A DNA stretch of 45,067 bases from UBA4742 sp002403895 (GCA_036823295.1 DAISGD010000023.1:1-45067); one strand, 5' to 3'; shown: positions 1-7,845, numbered from the stretch's first letter. The notes: generated by a model from the letters alone, not told the origin. A program made the numbers and translations.

Positions 1-1190
1 CCGAGGGCCCGGGCCACCGACTCGCCCAGCGATGTCTTGCCGACCCCCGGAGGGCCGACCAGGGCGATGATCGAGGCGTGGGCGCGGGCGCTACCGGGCT
101 CAGGAGCCGGCGAGTCAGCGGCCTCGGCCTCGTCGCCATCGTCGCCCTCGGCCTCGTCGCCGGCCCGCGCCTCGGCGAGCTCGTCGGCGCGCCGACGCCG
201 CAGCTTGCGCACGGCCAGTTCCTCGACGATGCGGTCCTTGACCTCCTCCAGGCCGGTGTGATCGGCATCGAGGACGGCCCGGGCGGCCACCAGGTCGAGA
301 TGGTCGTCACTGCGCACACCCCAGGGCAGGTCGAGGACGGTGTCGAGCCAGGTGCGAATCCACCCGTGCTCCGCGGCCTGGGGGCTCGTGCGTTCCAGCC
401 GGTCGATCTCGCGCTCGACCGCGGTCAGCGCTTCGGCGGGGAGGGCGCGGCCGTCCAGGCGGTCCCGGTAGTTCTGGGCCAGGTCGTCCTCGCCGGTCTC
501 GTCGCCGAGCTCCTTGCGGATGGCGGCCAGCTGCTGGCGCAGGAGGAACTCGCGCTGGTTGCGCTCCATGCCCTCGCTCACGTCGGCCCGGATCTGCTCG
601 CTCACCTCGGCTTCGGCGAGGGCGTCCTTCACCCAGGCCACCACCTTGGCCAGCCGGGCGTCGACATCGATGGTCTCCAACAGCTCGACGCGGCGTTCCA
701 GGGTCAGGTCGGGCCACCAGCCGGCGCTGTCCGCCAGCGCGCCGGGGGATTCCACGTCGCGGAGCATGGCGGTCATGCGCGGGCCGCCCAGCTTCTCCAG
801 CAACAGCCCGGCCGCGGCCCGGTACTCGCGGGCCAACTCCTCGGTCCGGGCGCTCGGCGGCGGGTCGTCGACCGGCTCGACCTCGACCCACAGGGCATCG
901 CCGGTGCCGACCACGCCCGCTCCCACCAGGGCGCGTCGTTCGGCCCGCACCACCAGGGCCGGGGTGCCGTTGGGGAGGGTTCCCCGATCCTCGATCCGGG
1001 CGATGGCCCCCACCCGGGTGAACTGCCCGTCGATGCGGGGCAGGAGCAGCACGCGGTCATCGTCGCCGACGGCATCGATGGCGGCGCGCGCCTCCGGGGT
1101 CTCGAGGGCGATGGTGACCACCATCTGGGGGAGCACGACACCCGTGCTCAGGGGCAGGACCGGTAGGACCAGAGCGGTGACATCAGCCAT
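1..1190 (-). CDS. lon: ATP-dependent protease Lon, N-terminal part (runs off the window)
   Basis: This is a cytoplasmic AAA+ serine protease that degrades misfolded and regulatory proteins. The minus-strand frame starts at ATG 1190, preceded by a GGAG motif, and stays open to base 1, about 396 codons. It begins with the Lon substrate-binding domain (LPVLPLSTGVVLPQM near residue 8). A helical region follows with the family motif REFLLRQQLAAIRKELG. Next comes VKDRIVEELAVRKL and then a Walker A motif, GPPGVGKTSLGE, at about residue 377, right at the window edge. Between the last two lies an unusual linker of about 35 residues rich in Glu, Asp, Ala and Ser. The rest of the AAA+ module and the protease domain with its Ser-Lys dyad lie outside the window. 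Confidence 0.95.
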   Translation of the reverse strand, partial: MADVTALVLPVLPLSTGVVLPQMVVTIALETPEARAAIDAVGDDDRVLLLPRIDGQFTRVGAIARIEDRGTLPNGTPALVVRAERRALVGAGVVGTGDALWVEVEPVDDPPPSARTEELAREYRAAAGLLLEKLGGPRMTAMLRDVESPGALADSAGWWPDLTLERRVELLETIDVDARLAKVVAWVKDALAEAEVSEQIRADVSEGMERNQREFLLRQQLAAIRKELGDETGEDDLAQNYRDRLDGRALPAEALTAVEREIDRLERTSPQAAEHGWIRTWLDTVLDLPWGVRSDDHLDLVAARAVLDADHTGLEEVKDRIVEELAVRKLRRRRADELAEARAGDEAEGDDGDEAEAADSPAPEPGSARAHASIIALVGPPGVGKTSLGESVARAL

Positions 1191-1229
1191 CTAGAGGGCT
1201 CCAGGGGGTGGGGCGGCCGGAACCGCCAG

Positions 1230-1259
1230 GGTTGATTACGGAATTACACCGTTTCAACC
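1230..1259. promoter_or_regulatory. Imperfect inverted repeat upstream of lon
   Basis: The arms GGTTGA (1230-1235) and TCAACC (1254-1259) are perfect complements. Inside them a second pair (TACGG and CCGTT) is nearly symmetric. The element sits 40 bp before the lon start in the 153-bp gap between lon and the TetR gene. Its position suits an operator or a promoter-overlapping site. No known regulator consensus was recognised. Confidence 0.35.
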
Positions 1260-1343
1260 GGCGGATTCCACCCCGCATTCCCACAAATTCTCAACTCGGA
1301 GCCGGGGGAGGGACCCTGGGGAGCCCTCGCATCCCCGCGGACG

Positions 1344-1967
1344 TCACTCGTTGGGCACCTCGCGGCGACGAGACGGCGACACCGCCCCGTCCAGCAGGAT
1401 CTGGAGCAACGCCCGCGACACCCGTCCGTAGCTGGTCTCGAAGGTGTCCTGCGCCGCCCGCCGGCCCATCCCGTCCCACACCAGGTCGATCAACTCGACC
1501 ACCGCCTCGGGGTCGATGTCGGCTCGCAGGAAGCCCTCCCCGGTCGACTCCTTGACCAGCGGGGTGAACGCCTCGACCACGAAGTGGTTGAGCCGCGTCA
1601 CCGCCTCGGCCGCGGCCGGCACGGCGTGCATCCGCGACCGGAGGCTCGACACCGCGATGGCGGTGGCCGGATCGGCCAGCACGTACTCGCGCAGGAACCG
1701 GAGCAACCCCTGACCGATGGGCACGCCATCGTCGCCGGCGGCCACGATGCGGGCCACGTCGGCGCCCAGGGCCTCCTCGGCCAGGGTCTCGTAGAGGCCT
1801 TCCTTCGAAGGGAAGTAGTTGTAGAACGTGCCGGTCGACAGGCCGGCCTCCGACAGCAGCTCCCTGGTGGTCACGTCCCGGTAGCCGTTGCGCTCCAGGC
1901 ACACCCGGGCGGCGTCGAGGATGCGGCGCCGCACCGCGTCCTTGTGTTGTGCGCTCACCTTCGGCAT
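1344..1967 (-). CDS. TetR/AcrR family transcriptional regulator
   Basis: A 207-residue protein of normal TetR length. The N-terminal helix-turn-helix lies at about residues 13-58, with the signature STGTFYNYFPSK in the recognition region. The C-terminal ligand-binding half ends in a typical helix run (VWDGMGRRAAQ). ATG at 1967 is preceded by a strong ribosome site (AGGAGG, about 8 bases upstream). It diverges from an oxidoreductase gene at 2111, and a palindrome at 2024-2042 lies between them, so it probably represses itself and possibly the oxidoreductase. The ligand cannot be read from the sequence. Confidence 0.9.
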   Translation of the reverse strand: MPKVSAQHKDAVRRRILDAARVCLERNGYRDVTTRELLSEAGLSTGTFYNYFPSKEGLYETLAEEALGADVARIVAAGDDGVPIGQGLLRFLREYVLADPATAIAVSSLRSRMHAVPAAAEAVTRLNHFVVEAFTPLVKESTGEGFLRADIDPEAVVELIDLVWDGMGRRAAQDTFETSYGRVSRALLQILLDGAVSPSRRREVPNE

Positions 1968-2023
1968 GGCGTTCGGTCCTCCTGGGCAGACCTGAGCTGG
2001 TGTCGCTCGGGCCAGGAACGAGT

Positions 2024-2042
2024 AAGTGAACGACGCTCACTT
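2024..2042. promoter_or_regulatory. Probable TetR operator (palindrome)
   Basis: AAGTGA and TCACTT flank a 7-base centre, and the inner bases continue the symmetry (GTGA-CG-CG-TCAC). The site lies in the divergent gap between the TetR gene (start 1967) and the Gfo/Idh/MocA gene (start 2111), the usual place for an autoregulatory TetR site. It is supported by symmetry and position only. Confidence 0.5.
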
Positions 2043-2110
2043 TGTAGCGGGGGGCCGTCCCGGCGTCAAGGCGGCGGCCGAGGCGACGCCTCCACCTACG
2101 ATGACCGGCC

Positions 2111-3154
2111 ATGACCATACGCGTCGGCTTCCTCGGGGGCGGCTTCATCGCCCACTACCACGGCAAGATGCTGCACACCTCAGGCGTGGATGCCCAGATC
2201 ACGCTGGTCCACGATCCCGACCCGGCCAAGGCGGAGGGATTCGCCCAGGCCAGCGGAGCGACCATCACCGACTCCGAGGACGAGTTGCTGTCGTCGGTCG
2301 ACGCGGTGTACGTGTGCACCTGGACGGCCGAGCACCCCCGGCTCGTGGCCGAGGTGGCGGCCCGGGGCCTGCCCGTGTTCTGCGAGAAGCCGTTGGCCGT
2401 GGGCCTCCAGCCGGCGCGGGCCATGGTCGCCGACGTCCGCCGGGCCGGGGTCACCAACCAGGTCGGCCTCGTCCTGCGGGACTCACCGGCGTTCGGGTAC
2501 CTGCGCCACCTCATCGGTCAGCCCGAGAGTGGCCGGGTCATGAGCGTGGTGTTCCGCGACGACCAGTACATCCCCATCCAAGGCCAGTACGGCTCCACCT
2601 GGCGGGCTGACCCCACCAAGGCCGGATCCGGCACGCTGCTCGAGCACTCCATCCACGATCTGGACATCCTGGAGTGGCTGCTTGGCCCCGTGACCGGGGT
2701 GAGTGCCCGGGCCGGCGAGTTCCACGAGATCGCCGGGATCGAGGACGTCGTGTCGGCCACGCTGGCCTTCGAGTCGGGCGCGCTGGGATCGCTCACGTCG
2801 ATCTGGCACGACCTGCTGGAGCGGCCCAGCCTGCGCCGGGTCGAGGTCTTCTGCGAGCGCGCCTACTTCTGGATGGAGGACGACGTCTGGGGTCCGGTGC
2901 ACTGGACCCGCCCCGCGGGCGACGAGGGGGCGCTGGGGGGCAGCGACCTGACGAACGCGCTGGCCGCGGCCGGCTCGGCGGTGCGCAACCCCGATCAGGC
3001 CTTCATCGAGGCCGTCCGCGACGGGGTGCCGGCCGATCCCGACTTCGCCAGCGCCCTGCGGGCGCACGTGCTGTGCGACGCCCTGTACCGCTCGGCCGCC
3101 ACCGAGGGCGCCGCTGTCGTCATCCCCGGCGGCCAGCCCCCCCGGGCCGGCTGA
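2111..3154 (+). CDS. Gfo/Idh/MocA family NAD(P)-dependent oxidoreductase
   Basis: A 347-residue protein, normal for sugar- and inositol-dehydrogenase-like enzymes. The N-terminal Rossmann fold has the nucleotide loop GFLGGGFIA at residues 6-14. The family hallmark CEKPLA at 91-96 carries the conserved active-site lysine. The C-terminal GFO_IDH_MocA domain contains EHSIHDLDIL, which supplies the usual His-Asp pair. Such enzymes oxidise or reduce a sugar, cyclitol or similar alcohol, but the substrate is not predictable here. The gene is divergent from a TetR gene that may control it. Its 3' end meets decayed sequence of the opposite-strand sigma-factor locus. Confidence 0.9.
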   Translation: MTIRVGFLGGGFIAHYHGKMLHTSGVDAQITLVHDPDPAKAEGFAQASGATITDSEDELLSSVDAVYVCTWTAEHPRLVAEVAARGLPVFCEKPLAVGLQPARAMVADVRRAGVTNQVGLVLRDSPAFGYLRHLIGQPESGRVMSVVFRDDQYIPIQGQYGSTWRADPTKAGSGTLLEHSIHDLDILEWLLGPVTGVSARAGEFHEIAGIEDVVSATLAFESGALGSLTSIWHDLLERPSLRRVEVFCERAYFWMEDDVWGPVHWTRPAGDEGALGGSDLTNALAAAGSAVRNPDQAFIEAVRDGVPADPDFASALRAHVLCDALYRSAATEGAAVVIPGGQPPRAG

Positions 3155-3861
3155 CCCCGGTCGGCGCACCCCCGAACCATGGGTGGCTTCCAGGGCGACC
3201 CCGCCCGGGATGCCCACCGCCGGAAAGCCCTGGGTCGAGACCGGTCCCACCCCTTGCAGGACGGTCTGGCCGTTCGGGTCGACCTCTCGGAGGGTGGGTG
3301 TGCCTTCTCCCACGCTCCCGCCCGGGTAGTCGACCAGCCACACCAGCCCGGGCTCGGCGGCGGGGACGAAGATGGTCGAGTCACCCAGCAGGCGGGAGGC
3401 ACGCCGATTCCCTGGCTCGTGAGCGCCTTCACGGTCCCCGGCGCACAGCCGAGGATCTCTGCGGTCTCGGCGACTGACCGGTCCTCGTAGAACCGAAGGA
3501 TCACCACCGCGCGCTGGCGGGGAGCCAAGCCGGCCACTGCCGCGAGCACGCCCGCCTCGTCGCCGCTGGTCACGCCGTCGACGGGCGTGGCGCGCACCAG
3601 CGCCAGACGGCGCTCGGCCCGGCTCTCTGCGGCGGGCCGACGCACCCAGGAGTTCGCCAGGTTGAACGCCACCCGGTAGGCCCACGGCTCCGGCGACCGC
3701 GTCCCGCTGACCGACCTCCAGTTCGTCCACACCCTCACGAGGGTCTCCTGGGCAAGTTCTTCGGCTACCCAGGTGTTCCCGCAATACAGGCTCAACGAAC
3801 GGACCAACCGCGGATGGAGGCGGCGGCACAGGTCCACCACCCCCGGCGGGTCGCTCGTCAT
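2995..3861 (-). pseudogene. ECF RNA polymerase sigma factor, 3'-truncated, with out-of-frame tail
   Basis: ATG 3861 has a GAGG ribosome motif 8 bases upstream. Residues 1-150 are a clear small (SigE/SigM-like) ECF sigma factor. Region 2 contains ELAQETLVRVWTNW. Region 4 contains LAPRQRAVVILRFYED and the helix-turn-helix SVAETAEILGCAPGTVKAL. Family similarity stops just after the recognition helix (TSQGIG, ending at 3403). The frame then runs on for about 136 low-complexity Arg/Pro/Ser residues to a stop at 2995, overlapping the oxidoreductase gene. In another frame the DNA from 3400 encodes a fragment of an unrelated protein. I infer a deletion that removed the last 10-20 sigma residues and the start of the next gene. 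The stump might still bind core polymerase, since most of region 4 remains. Confidence 0.7.
3181..3400 (-). pseudogene. Remnant of a secreted or propeller-like protein next to the sigma gene
   Basis: In the frame offset from the sigma factor, the minus strand encodes a coherent stretch of about 70 residues with no start codon of its own. It includes IFVPAAEPGLVWLVDY, GTPTLREVDPNGQTVL and VGIPGGVALEAT. The style (VW-V plus EVDPxG) resembles one blade of a repeat protein often found beside actinobacterial ECF sigma genes; that comparison is from memory. Both ends are cut: the 5' end by the junction with the sigma gene near 3400, the 3' end by the oxidoreductase gene ending at 3154. Confidence 0.5.
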
Positions 3862-3884
3862 CGTCTGCACCTCACGTCCTAAAA

Positions 3885-3910
3885 GACGCACTGCGGTCGA
3901 TTCTGGTTTC
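3885..3910 (-). promoter_or_regulatory. Candidate ECF-type promoter of the sigma gene
   Basis: Read on the minus strand, GAAAC (3906-3910) and CGTC (3885-3888) are separated by 17 bases, 23 bp before the sigma start. This matches the general ECF promoter pattern (GAAAC, 16-17 bp, CGTC). ECF factors usually read their own promoter, so position and pattern agree. The motif is short and could be chance. Confidence 0.4.
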
Positions 3911-3947
3911 GTGCACCTTCCGTCCCCGGCAGTTGCGACCCGCCACC

Positions 3948-4967
3948 TCAGGGGACGAGCACGACCTTGCCCACCGTGGCCCGCCCGGCCAGGTCGGTGA
4001 GCGCGGCTGCCGCCTCGGCCAGGGGTCGCACCTCCCCGATGAGCGGGGCGATGGCCCCCTCCTGATGGAGGCGCACCAGCTCCTCGTGGCAGGCCCGCAC
4101 CAGGTCGGTCCGGCGGGTGCGATAGAGCCCCCAGTGGAGCCCGACGACGCTGTAGTTCTTCACCAGTAGGTGGTTGGTCGGGGCCTCGGCGATGCGGCCC
4201 CCAGCGAAGCCGACCACCACGATGCGGCCCTCGAAGGCGACGCAGCGACGGGAGCCGTCGAACGTGTCGCCCCCCACCGAGTCGTAGATCACGTCGGCCC
4301 CGCGGCCGTCGGTGAAGGCCTTGGTGGCCTCCACGAAGTCCTCGCTCCGGTAATCGATCGCCCGCTCGGCTCCCAGCTCGAGGCAACGGGCCACCTTGTC
4401 GGCCCCGCCGGCGGTGGCGATGACCCGTGCCCCCCGGGCGCGGGCCAGCTGGATGGCCGCCGAGCCGACCCCGCCCGCCCCCGCGTGCACCAGCACCGTC
4501 TCGCCCGGAGCCAGCGCCGCCCGGTGGTAGAGGCCGAACCACCCGGTCTGGTAGGTGACGGGCAGGGCGGCGGCGGTGATGTCGTCCATCGTGTCGGGGA
4601 TGGTGAAGACGTCGGTCACCGCGGCCACCGCCCGCTCGGCCAGCCCGCCATGGGGGAGTGCGGGCAGGGCGATGACCCGCCGCCCGAGCAGGTCATCGGC
4701 CGGCGCCTGCTCCGCGGCGCCGCGGCCCACTGCGCTCACCACGCCGCACACCTCGAGGCCCGGGGTGAACGGCAGGGGCGGCTTGTCCTGGTAGGTACCG
4801 CGGCACAGGAGGGCGTCGGCGAAGTTCAGGGCGCACGCGGTCACCTCGATCCCCAACTGCCCGGGGCCCGGCGCCGGCGGGCTGACGCGCTCCAGGCGGA
4901 GCACGTCGGCCGGGTCGCCCAGCTCGTGCACCCGCCAGGCGGTGACCGGCTCAGCCCGATCAGCCAC
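3948..4967 (-). CDS. NADPH:quinone oxidoreductase family (zinc-independent MDR)
   Basis: A 339-residue medium-chain dehydrogenase/reductase. The N-terminal GroES-like domain has ALNFADALLCRGTY and PFTPGLEVCGVV, both typical of quinone oxidoreductases. The nucleotide fold has AGAGGVGSAAIQ at about 162-173. The C-terminus carries LVKNYSVVGLHWG and ends VGKVVLVP. Structural-zinc cysteines are absent, as expected for this subfamily. GTG 4967 is chosen because the domain begins at once (TAWRVHELGDPADVL). The frame is open further upstream, but that part is compositionally unlike the family. It overlaps the end of a truncated gene by 8 bp and follows a MaoC gene, so it may act in acyl or xenobiotic oxidation (inference). 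Confidence 0.88.
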   Translation of the reverse strand: MADRAEPVTAWRVHELGDPADVLRLERVSPPAPGPGQLGIEVTACALNFADALLCRGTYQDKPPLPFTPGLEVCGVVSAVGRGAAEQAPADDLLGRRVIALPALPHGGLAERAVAAVTDVFTIPDTMDDITAAALPVTYQTGWFGLYHRAALAPGETVLVHAGAGGVGSAAIQLARARGARVIATAGGADKVARCLELGAERAIDYRSEDFVEATKAFTDGRGADVIYDSVGGDTFDGSRRCVAFEGRIVVVGFAGGRIAEAPTNHLLVKNYSVVGLHWGLYRTRRTDLVRACHEELVRLHQEGAIAPLIGEVRPLAEAAAALTDLAGRATVGKVVLVP

Positions 4968-5220
4968 GGGCGCCGCCGTCGTGGCCGTCGGAGAACCCGA
5001 CGAGGCCGGTGGGCTCGTGCCCGCGGTGGACCACGCTGAACGAGGCGTCGATGATCTGGCGGTTGGGGTACACGCCCAGGGCGGCGGCGAAGAACAGGTC
5101 GCCATCGGGGTCGTAGCGGTTGAAGAAGTAGCGGTCGTAGCCGTTGGCATCCGCGCTGGCGGGGTGCGACAGCGGCTCGGGCGTCTGGTGGAGCGGGTAG
5201 TCGTCGAGCGGGTTCAGCAC
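4960..5220 (-). pseudogene. N-terminal fragment of a conserved hypothetical protein
   Basis: GTG 5220 opens an 86-residue frame starting MLNPLDDYPLHQTPEPLSHP, followed by YDRYFFNRYDPDGDLFFA and LGVYPNRQIIDASFSVVHRG. I recognise this as the start of a larger (roughly 350-400 residue) actinobacterial protein of unknown function, from memory of the family style. Here the similarity ends after SVVHRG and the frame stops at 4960, inside the start of the quinone oxidoreductase gene. It sits 9 bp after the MaoC gene on the same strand, so it was probably the middle gene of a three-gene operon. It could instead be a short intact protein. Confidence 0.55.
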
Positions 5221-5229
5221 GACGGCATC

Positions 5230-6126
5230 CTAGGGGCGGCCCGAGCCTGCACCCGTCGGGCCGACGGCGATGGCGCCGTGGCGCAGCACCGGCTGACCGC
5301 CGGGGCTCACCGCGTCGAACCAGGCGACATCGCCGCCCGCCGAGCGGCCGAGCATCCGCACCTCGAGCGCCGAGGGCAGGGGGGCGGGGGCGCCGAAGCG
5401 CACGCGGATGCGCCTCACCCGGCCCGGTTCCGCATCCAGGTCGGCCAGGACGTCGTTGACCGCCATGGCCAGGGTGGCCGTGCCGTGGAGGATGATGCCG
5501 GGCAAGCCGGCCCGGGCCGCGGTACGGGCGTCGGTGTGGATGGGGTTCCAGATCCGCGAGCACTCCGAGTAGAGATGGGCCGTCCCCCCGCCGAGCTGAT
5601 GGTGGACCGACGTCGCGGCGGCGACCGGCGGAGCCGTCCCCTCACCGAGCGGGGGGAGCTCCTCCGCCGGGCGGTCGGCGCCGAGGCATGCCACCTGGCG
5701 GTACAGCGTTCCCATCCGGGTTCGGGCCACCTCGGCTCCGTCGGCGTCGGTGGTCACCAGGTCGAGGTCGATCAGCCCGCCGGCGCGATGGGTGGTGACC
5801 CCGGCGATGGTGGCCGTGGTGCTGAGCCGGTCCCCCGACCGCACCAGGCGGGCCAGGCGGAGATCGTGGTTGAGGTGCACCCCGTGGGCGGCTTCCGCCG
5901 AGGTCAGGCCGTGGGCGGCCAGCAGGTCTCGCACGGCGAGGACGGCGGGCCACTCGACGCACACCGGGAAGAGGGGATGGCCCACGATCCCGCCGGGGCG
6001 CCGCGTGTCGAGGTAGGCGTCATCCAGGGCACCCACCGAGGCGGCGTAGGCCATGAGCCAGCGCGAGTCCACGTCGTGGACGACCGACGGGGTGGTGTGG
6101 CCGACGGCGTCGACGGTGAGCGGCAC
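5230..6126 (-). CDS. MaoC-like double hot-dog (R)-specific enoyl-CoA hydratase/dehydratase
   Basis: A 298-residue protein with two hot-dog folds. The N-terminal fold (about 1-145) has YAASVGALDDAYLD and HGVHLNHDLR. The C-terminal fold carries the hydratase-2 motif: Asn194 with PIHTD (194-199), followed by AGLPGIILHGTATLAMAV. The Asp and His of this motif hydrate trans-2-enoyl-CoA. Length and arrangement match the two-domain MaoC proteins of actinobacterial fatty-acid or steroid degradation. The GTG start at 6126 fits the first beta-strand. It lies 9 bp before the truncated hypothetical gene and upstream of the quinone oxidoreductase, suggesting one transcript. Confidence 0.9.
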   Translation of the reverse strand: MPLTVDAVGHTTPSVVHDVDSRWLMAYAASVGALDDAYLDTRRPGGIVGHPLFPVCVEWPAVLAVRDLLAAHGLTSAEAAHGVHLNHDLRLARLVRSGDRLSTTATIAGVTTHRAGGLIDLDLVTTDADGAEVARTRMGTLYRQVACLGADRPAEELPPLGEGTAPPVAAATSVHHQLGGGTAHLYSECSRIWNPIHTDARTAARAGLPGIILHGTATLAMAVNDVLADLDAEPGRVRRIRVRFGAPAPLPSALEVRMLGRSAGGDVAWFDAVSPGGQPVLRHGAIAVGPTGAGSGRP

Positions 6127-6153
6127 GCCGCCATGGTGGCAGAACGGACGGCC

Positions 6154-7845
6154 TCAGCCCTCGGCGCGGTCCAGCCGGCGGTCGAGCACCACCACCGGGA
6201 CGGCCGCGTCGACCTCCTCGATGCCGTCGTCGGGGCGCTCGGCCGGCGACCACTCGCCATCGACGGTCGTGCGGCTGAGAAGGTCGGTGATCACGTACGG
6301 CGGTTGCGGATGGCTGAAGTAGTAGCCCTGGGCCAGGTCGCAGTTGAGCTGGCGCAGCCGGTCGACCTGCTCGGCGGTCTCCACCCCTTCGGCCACGGTG
6401 GCGATGCCCAGCGCCTTGGCCATGGCGATGATGTGCTCGACGATGGTCGTGTCCTCTTGCGACTGCCCCAGACCCTCCACGAACGACTGGTGCACGGTCA
6501 GCATGTCGAGCTGGACCTTGCGCAGGTAGCTGAACGAGGAGTAGCCGGTGCCGAAGTCGTCGAGGGCCAGCGATAGCCCTTGGGCCTTGGCCTCGCGCAG
6601 GACCGCGCACATCGTGGTGGCGTCGCGCTCGAGCACGCTCGAGGAGATCTCCAGGTAGAGGTGGCCGGGCTCGGCCCCGGTGCTGGCCATCACCTCCGCC
6701 AGGTGGCTCAGGAAGTTGGCCTGGGCCAGCTGGCGGCCCGAGACGTTGACCTTCACGGTGATGGCGGGCCGGTCGGGGAAGCCGTCCTGCCACGCCCGTG
6801 ACTGGCGCGCCACCTCTTCTAGCACCCAGCTCCCGATGGGGATGATGAGGCCCGTTTCCTCCAGCGCCCCCATGAACTCGTCGGGCCCGACCATGCCCCG
6901 GGCCGGGTCGCTCCAGCGCAACAACGCTTCCACCCCGACGAGCCGCTTCGTCCACAGCGACACGATGGGCTGGTAGTACAGGCGGAGCTCGCCGTTGGTG
7001 AGAGCCTGGCGCAACCGCCGCTGGGCCGTCGAGGGGCTGATTTGGTCCCGCATGGCCCGGTCGAACATCACGAAGCGACCCGAGCCCAGCAGCCGAGCCT
7101 GGTGCAGGGCCGCGTCGGCGTCCTGCAGCACCTCATCGGGCCGGGTGCAGCGCTCCTCGGTGATGGCCACGCCCAGGGTGGCCGACAGCCGGGCCCGGTC
7201 CTCGCCGACGTCGAGCGGGCGCTCGATGGCTTGCAGGGCCTGGCGGGCGACCCGCTCAGCGGAGATGGCGGTGGAGACGTTGGGGCAGAAAAGAACGAAC
7301 TGGTCACCGCCGTAGCGGACGGCACGGTCGTCGGGCCCGAGGATGTCCACCAGACGGGCGGCGACGGCGATCATGGCCTGGTCGCCGACCTCGGGACCGT
7401 AGGTGGCGTTGATCTCCTCGAAGCCCTCGAGGTCCACGAAGATCACCGCGATACGGCCGTTCTGGCGCCTGGTCTGCTTGAGCATCTGGTCGAAGCCATC
7501 GCCCAGGAAACGTCGGTTGGGGAGCCCGGTCAGCGGGTCGTGGTACGAGAGTCGGAACAACGTGTCGCGGGCGGAGCGGGCATCGCGATAGCGGAGCCAG
7601 GCGAAGATCCCGGCCCCGATCGGGAGCAGGATCGCTACCGCCGTTACGCCGGTGAGGTCCCGACCGGACAGATCGTCGGCCCAGGACCAAACACCGTGGA
7701 AGGAACGTGTGACCACCAGAACGAAGGCGATGACCACGCAGCCGGCCACGATCCAGGCGAGGTCACGGCCGGCCCGCGCCTTGGAACCGAGCGCGTCTGC
7801 TCGGAGCCGGGCCTGCTCTTGCTCGCGGTCGACGGTTCGGGTCAC
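6154..7845 (-). CDS. Membrane GGDEF-EAL protein with degenerate active sites
   Basis: 563 residues. Two transmembrane helices lie at about 28-46 and 64-84. The GGDEF domain (about 95-260) has YHDPLTGLPNRRF, but the active-site motif is GGDQF (179-183), with Gln replacing the metal-binding Glu. The RxxD inhibitory site is absent (GPDD at that position). The EAL domain (about 275-525) keeps EAL (306-308), Asn367, Glu399, Asp429-Asp430 (DDFGTGYSS) and Glu487. It has lost the loop-6 glutamate (Ser402) and the catalytic lysine of the KID motif, which here reads LTVHQSF (Thr450). From known EAL and GGDEF structures neither domain is expected to turn over c-di-GMP, so a binding or scaffold role is more likely. 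GTG start at 7845. Confidence 0.92.
   Translation of the reverse strand: MTRTVDREQEQARLRADALGSKARAGRDLAWIVAGCVVIAFVLVVTRSFHGVWSWADDLSGRDLTGVTAVAILLPIGAGIFAWLRYRDARSARDTLFRLSYHDPLTGLPNRRFLGDGFDQMLKQTRRQNGRIAVIFVDLEGFEEINATYGPEVGDQAMIAVAARLVDILGPDDRAVRYGGDQFVLFCPNVSTAISAERVARQALQAIERPLDVGEDRARLSATLGVAITEERCTRPDEVLQDADAALHQARLLGSGRFVMFDRAMRDQISPSTAQRRLRQALTNGELRLYYQPIVSLWTKRLVGVEALLRWSDPARGMVGPDEFMGALEETGLIIPIGSWVLEEVARQSRAWQDGFPDRPAITVKVNVSGRQLAQANFLSHLAEVMASTGAEPGHLYLEISSSVLERDATTMCAVLREAKAQGLSLALDDFGTGYSSFSYLRKVQLDMLTVHQSFVEGLGQSQEDTTIVEHIIAMAKALGIATVAEGVETAEQVDRLRQLNCDLAQGYYFSHPQPPYVITDLLSRTTVDGEWSPAERPDDGIEEVDAAVPVVVLDRRLDRAEG

Noticed and set aside
78..1166. Long plus-strand frame opposite lon
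   Set aside because: It is a Gly/Ala/His-rich frame typical of high-GC antisense shadow; lon on the other strand has clear motifs throughout.
2995..4542. A single 515-residue minus-strand protein joining quinone-oxidoreductase-antiphase sequence to the sigma factor
   Set aside because: The first 227 residues are an out-of-frame reading of the quinone oxidoreductase gene; only the part from 3861 is a sigma factor, with its own ribosome site.
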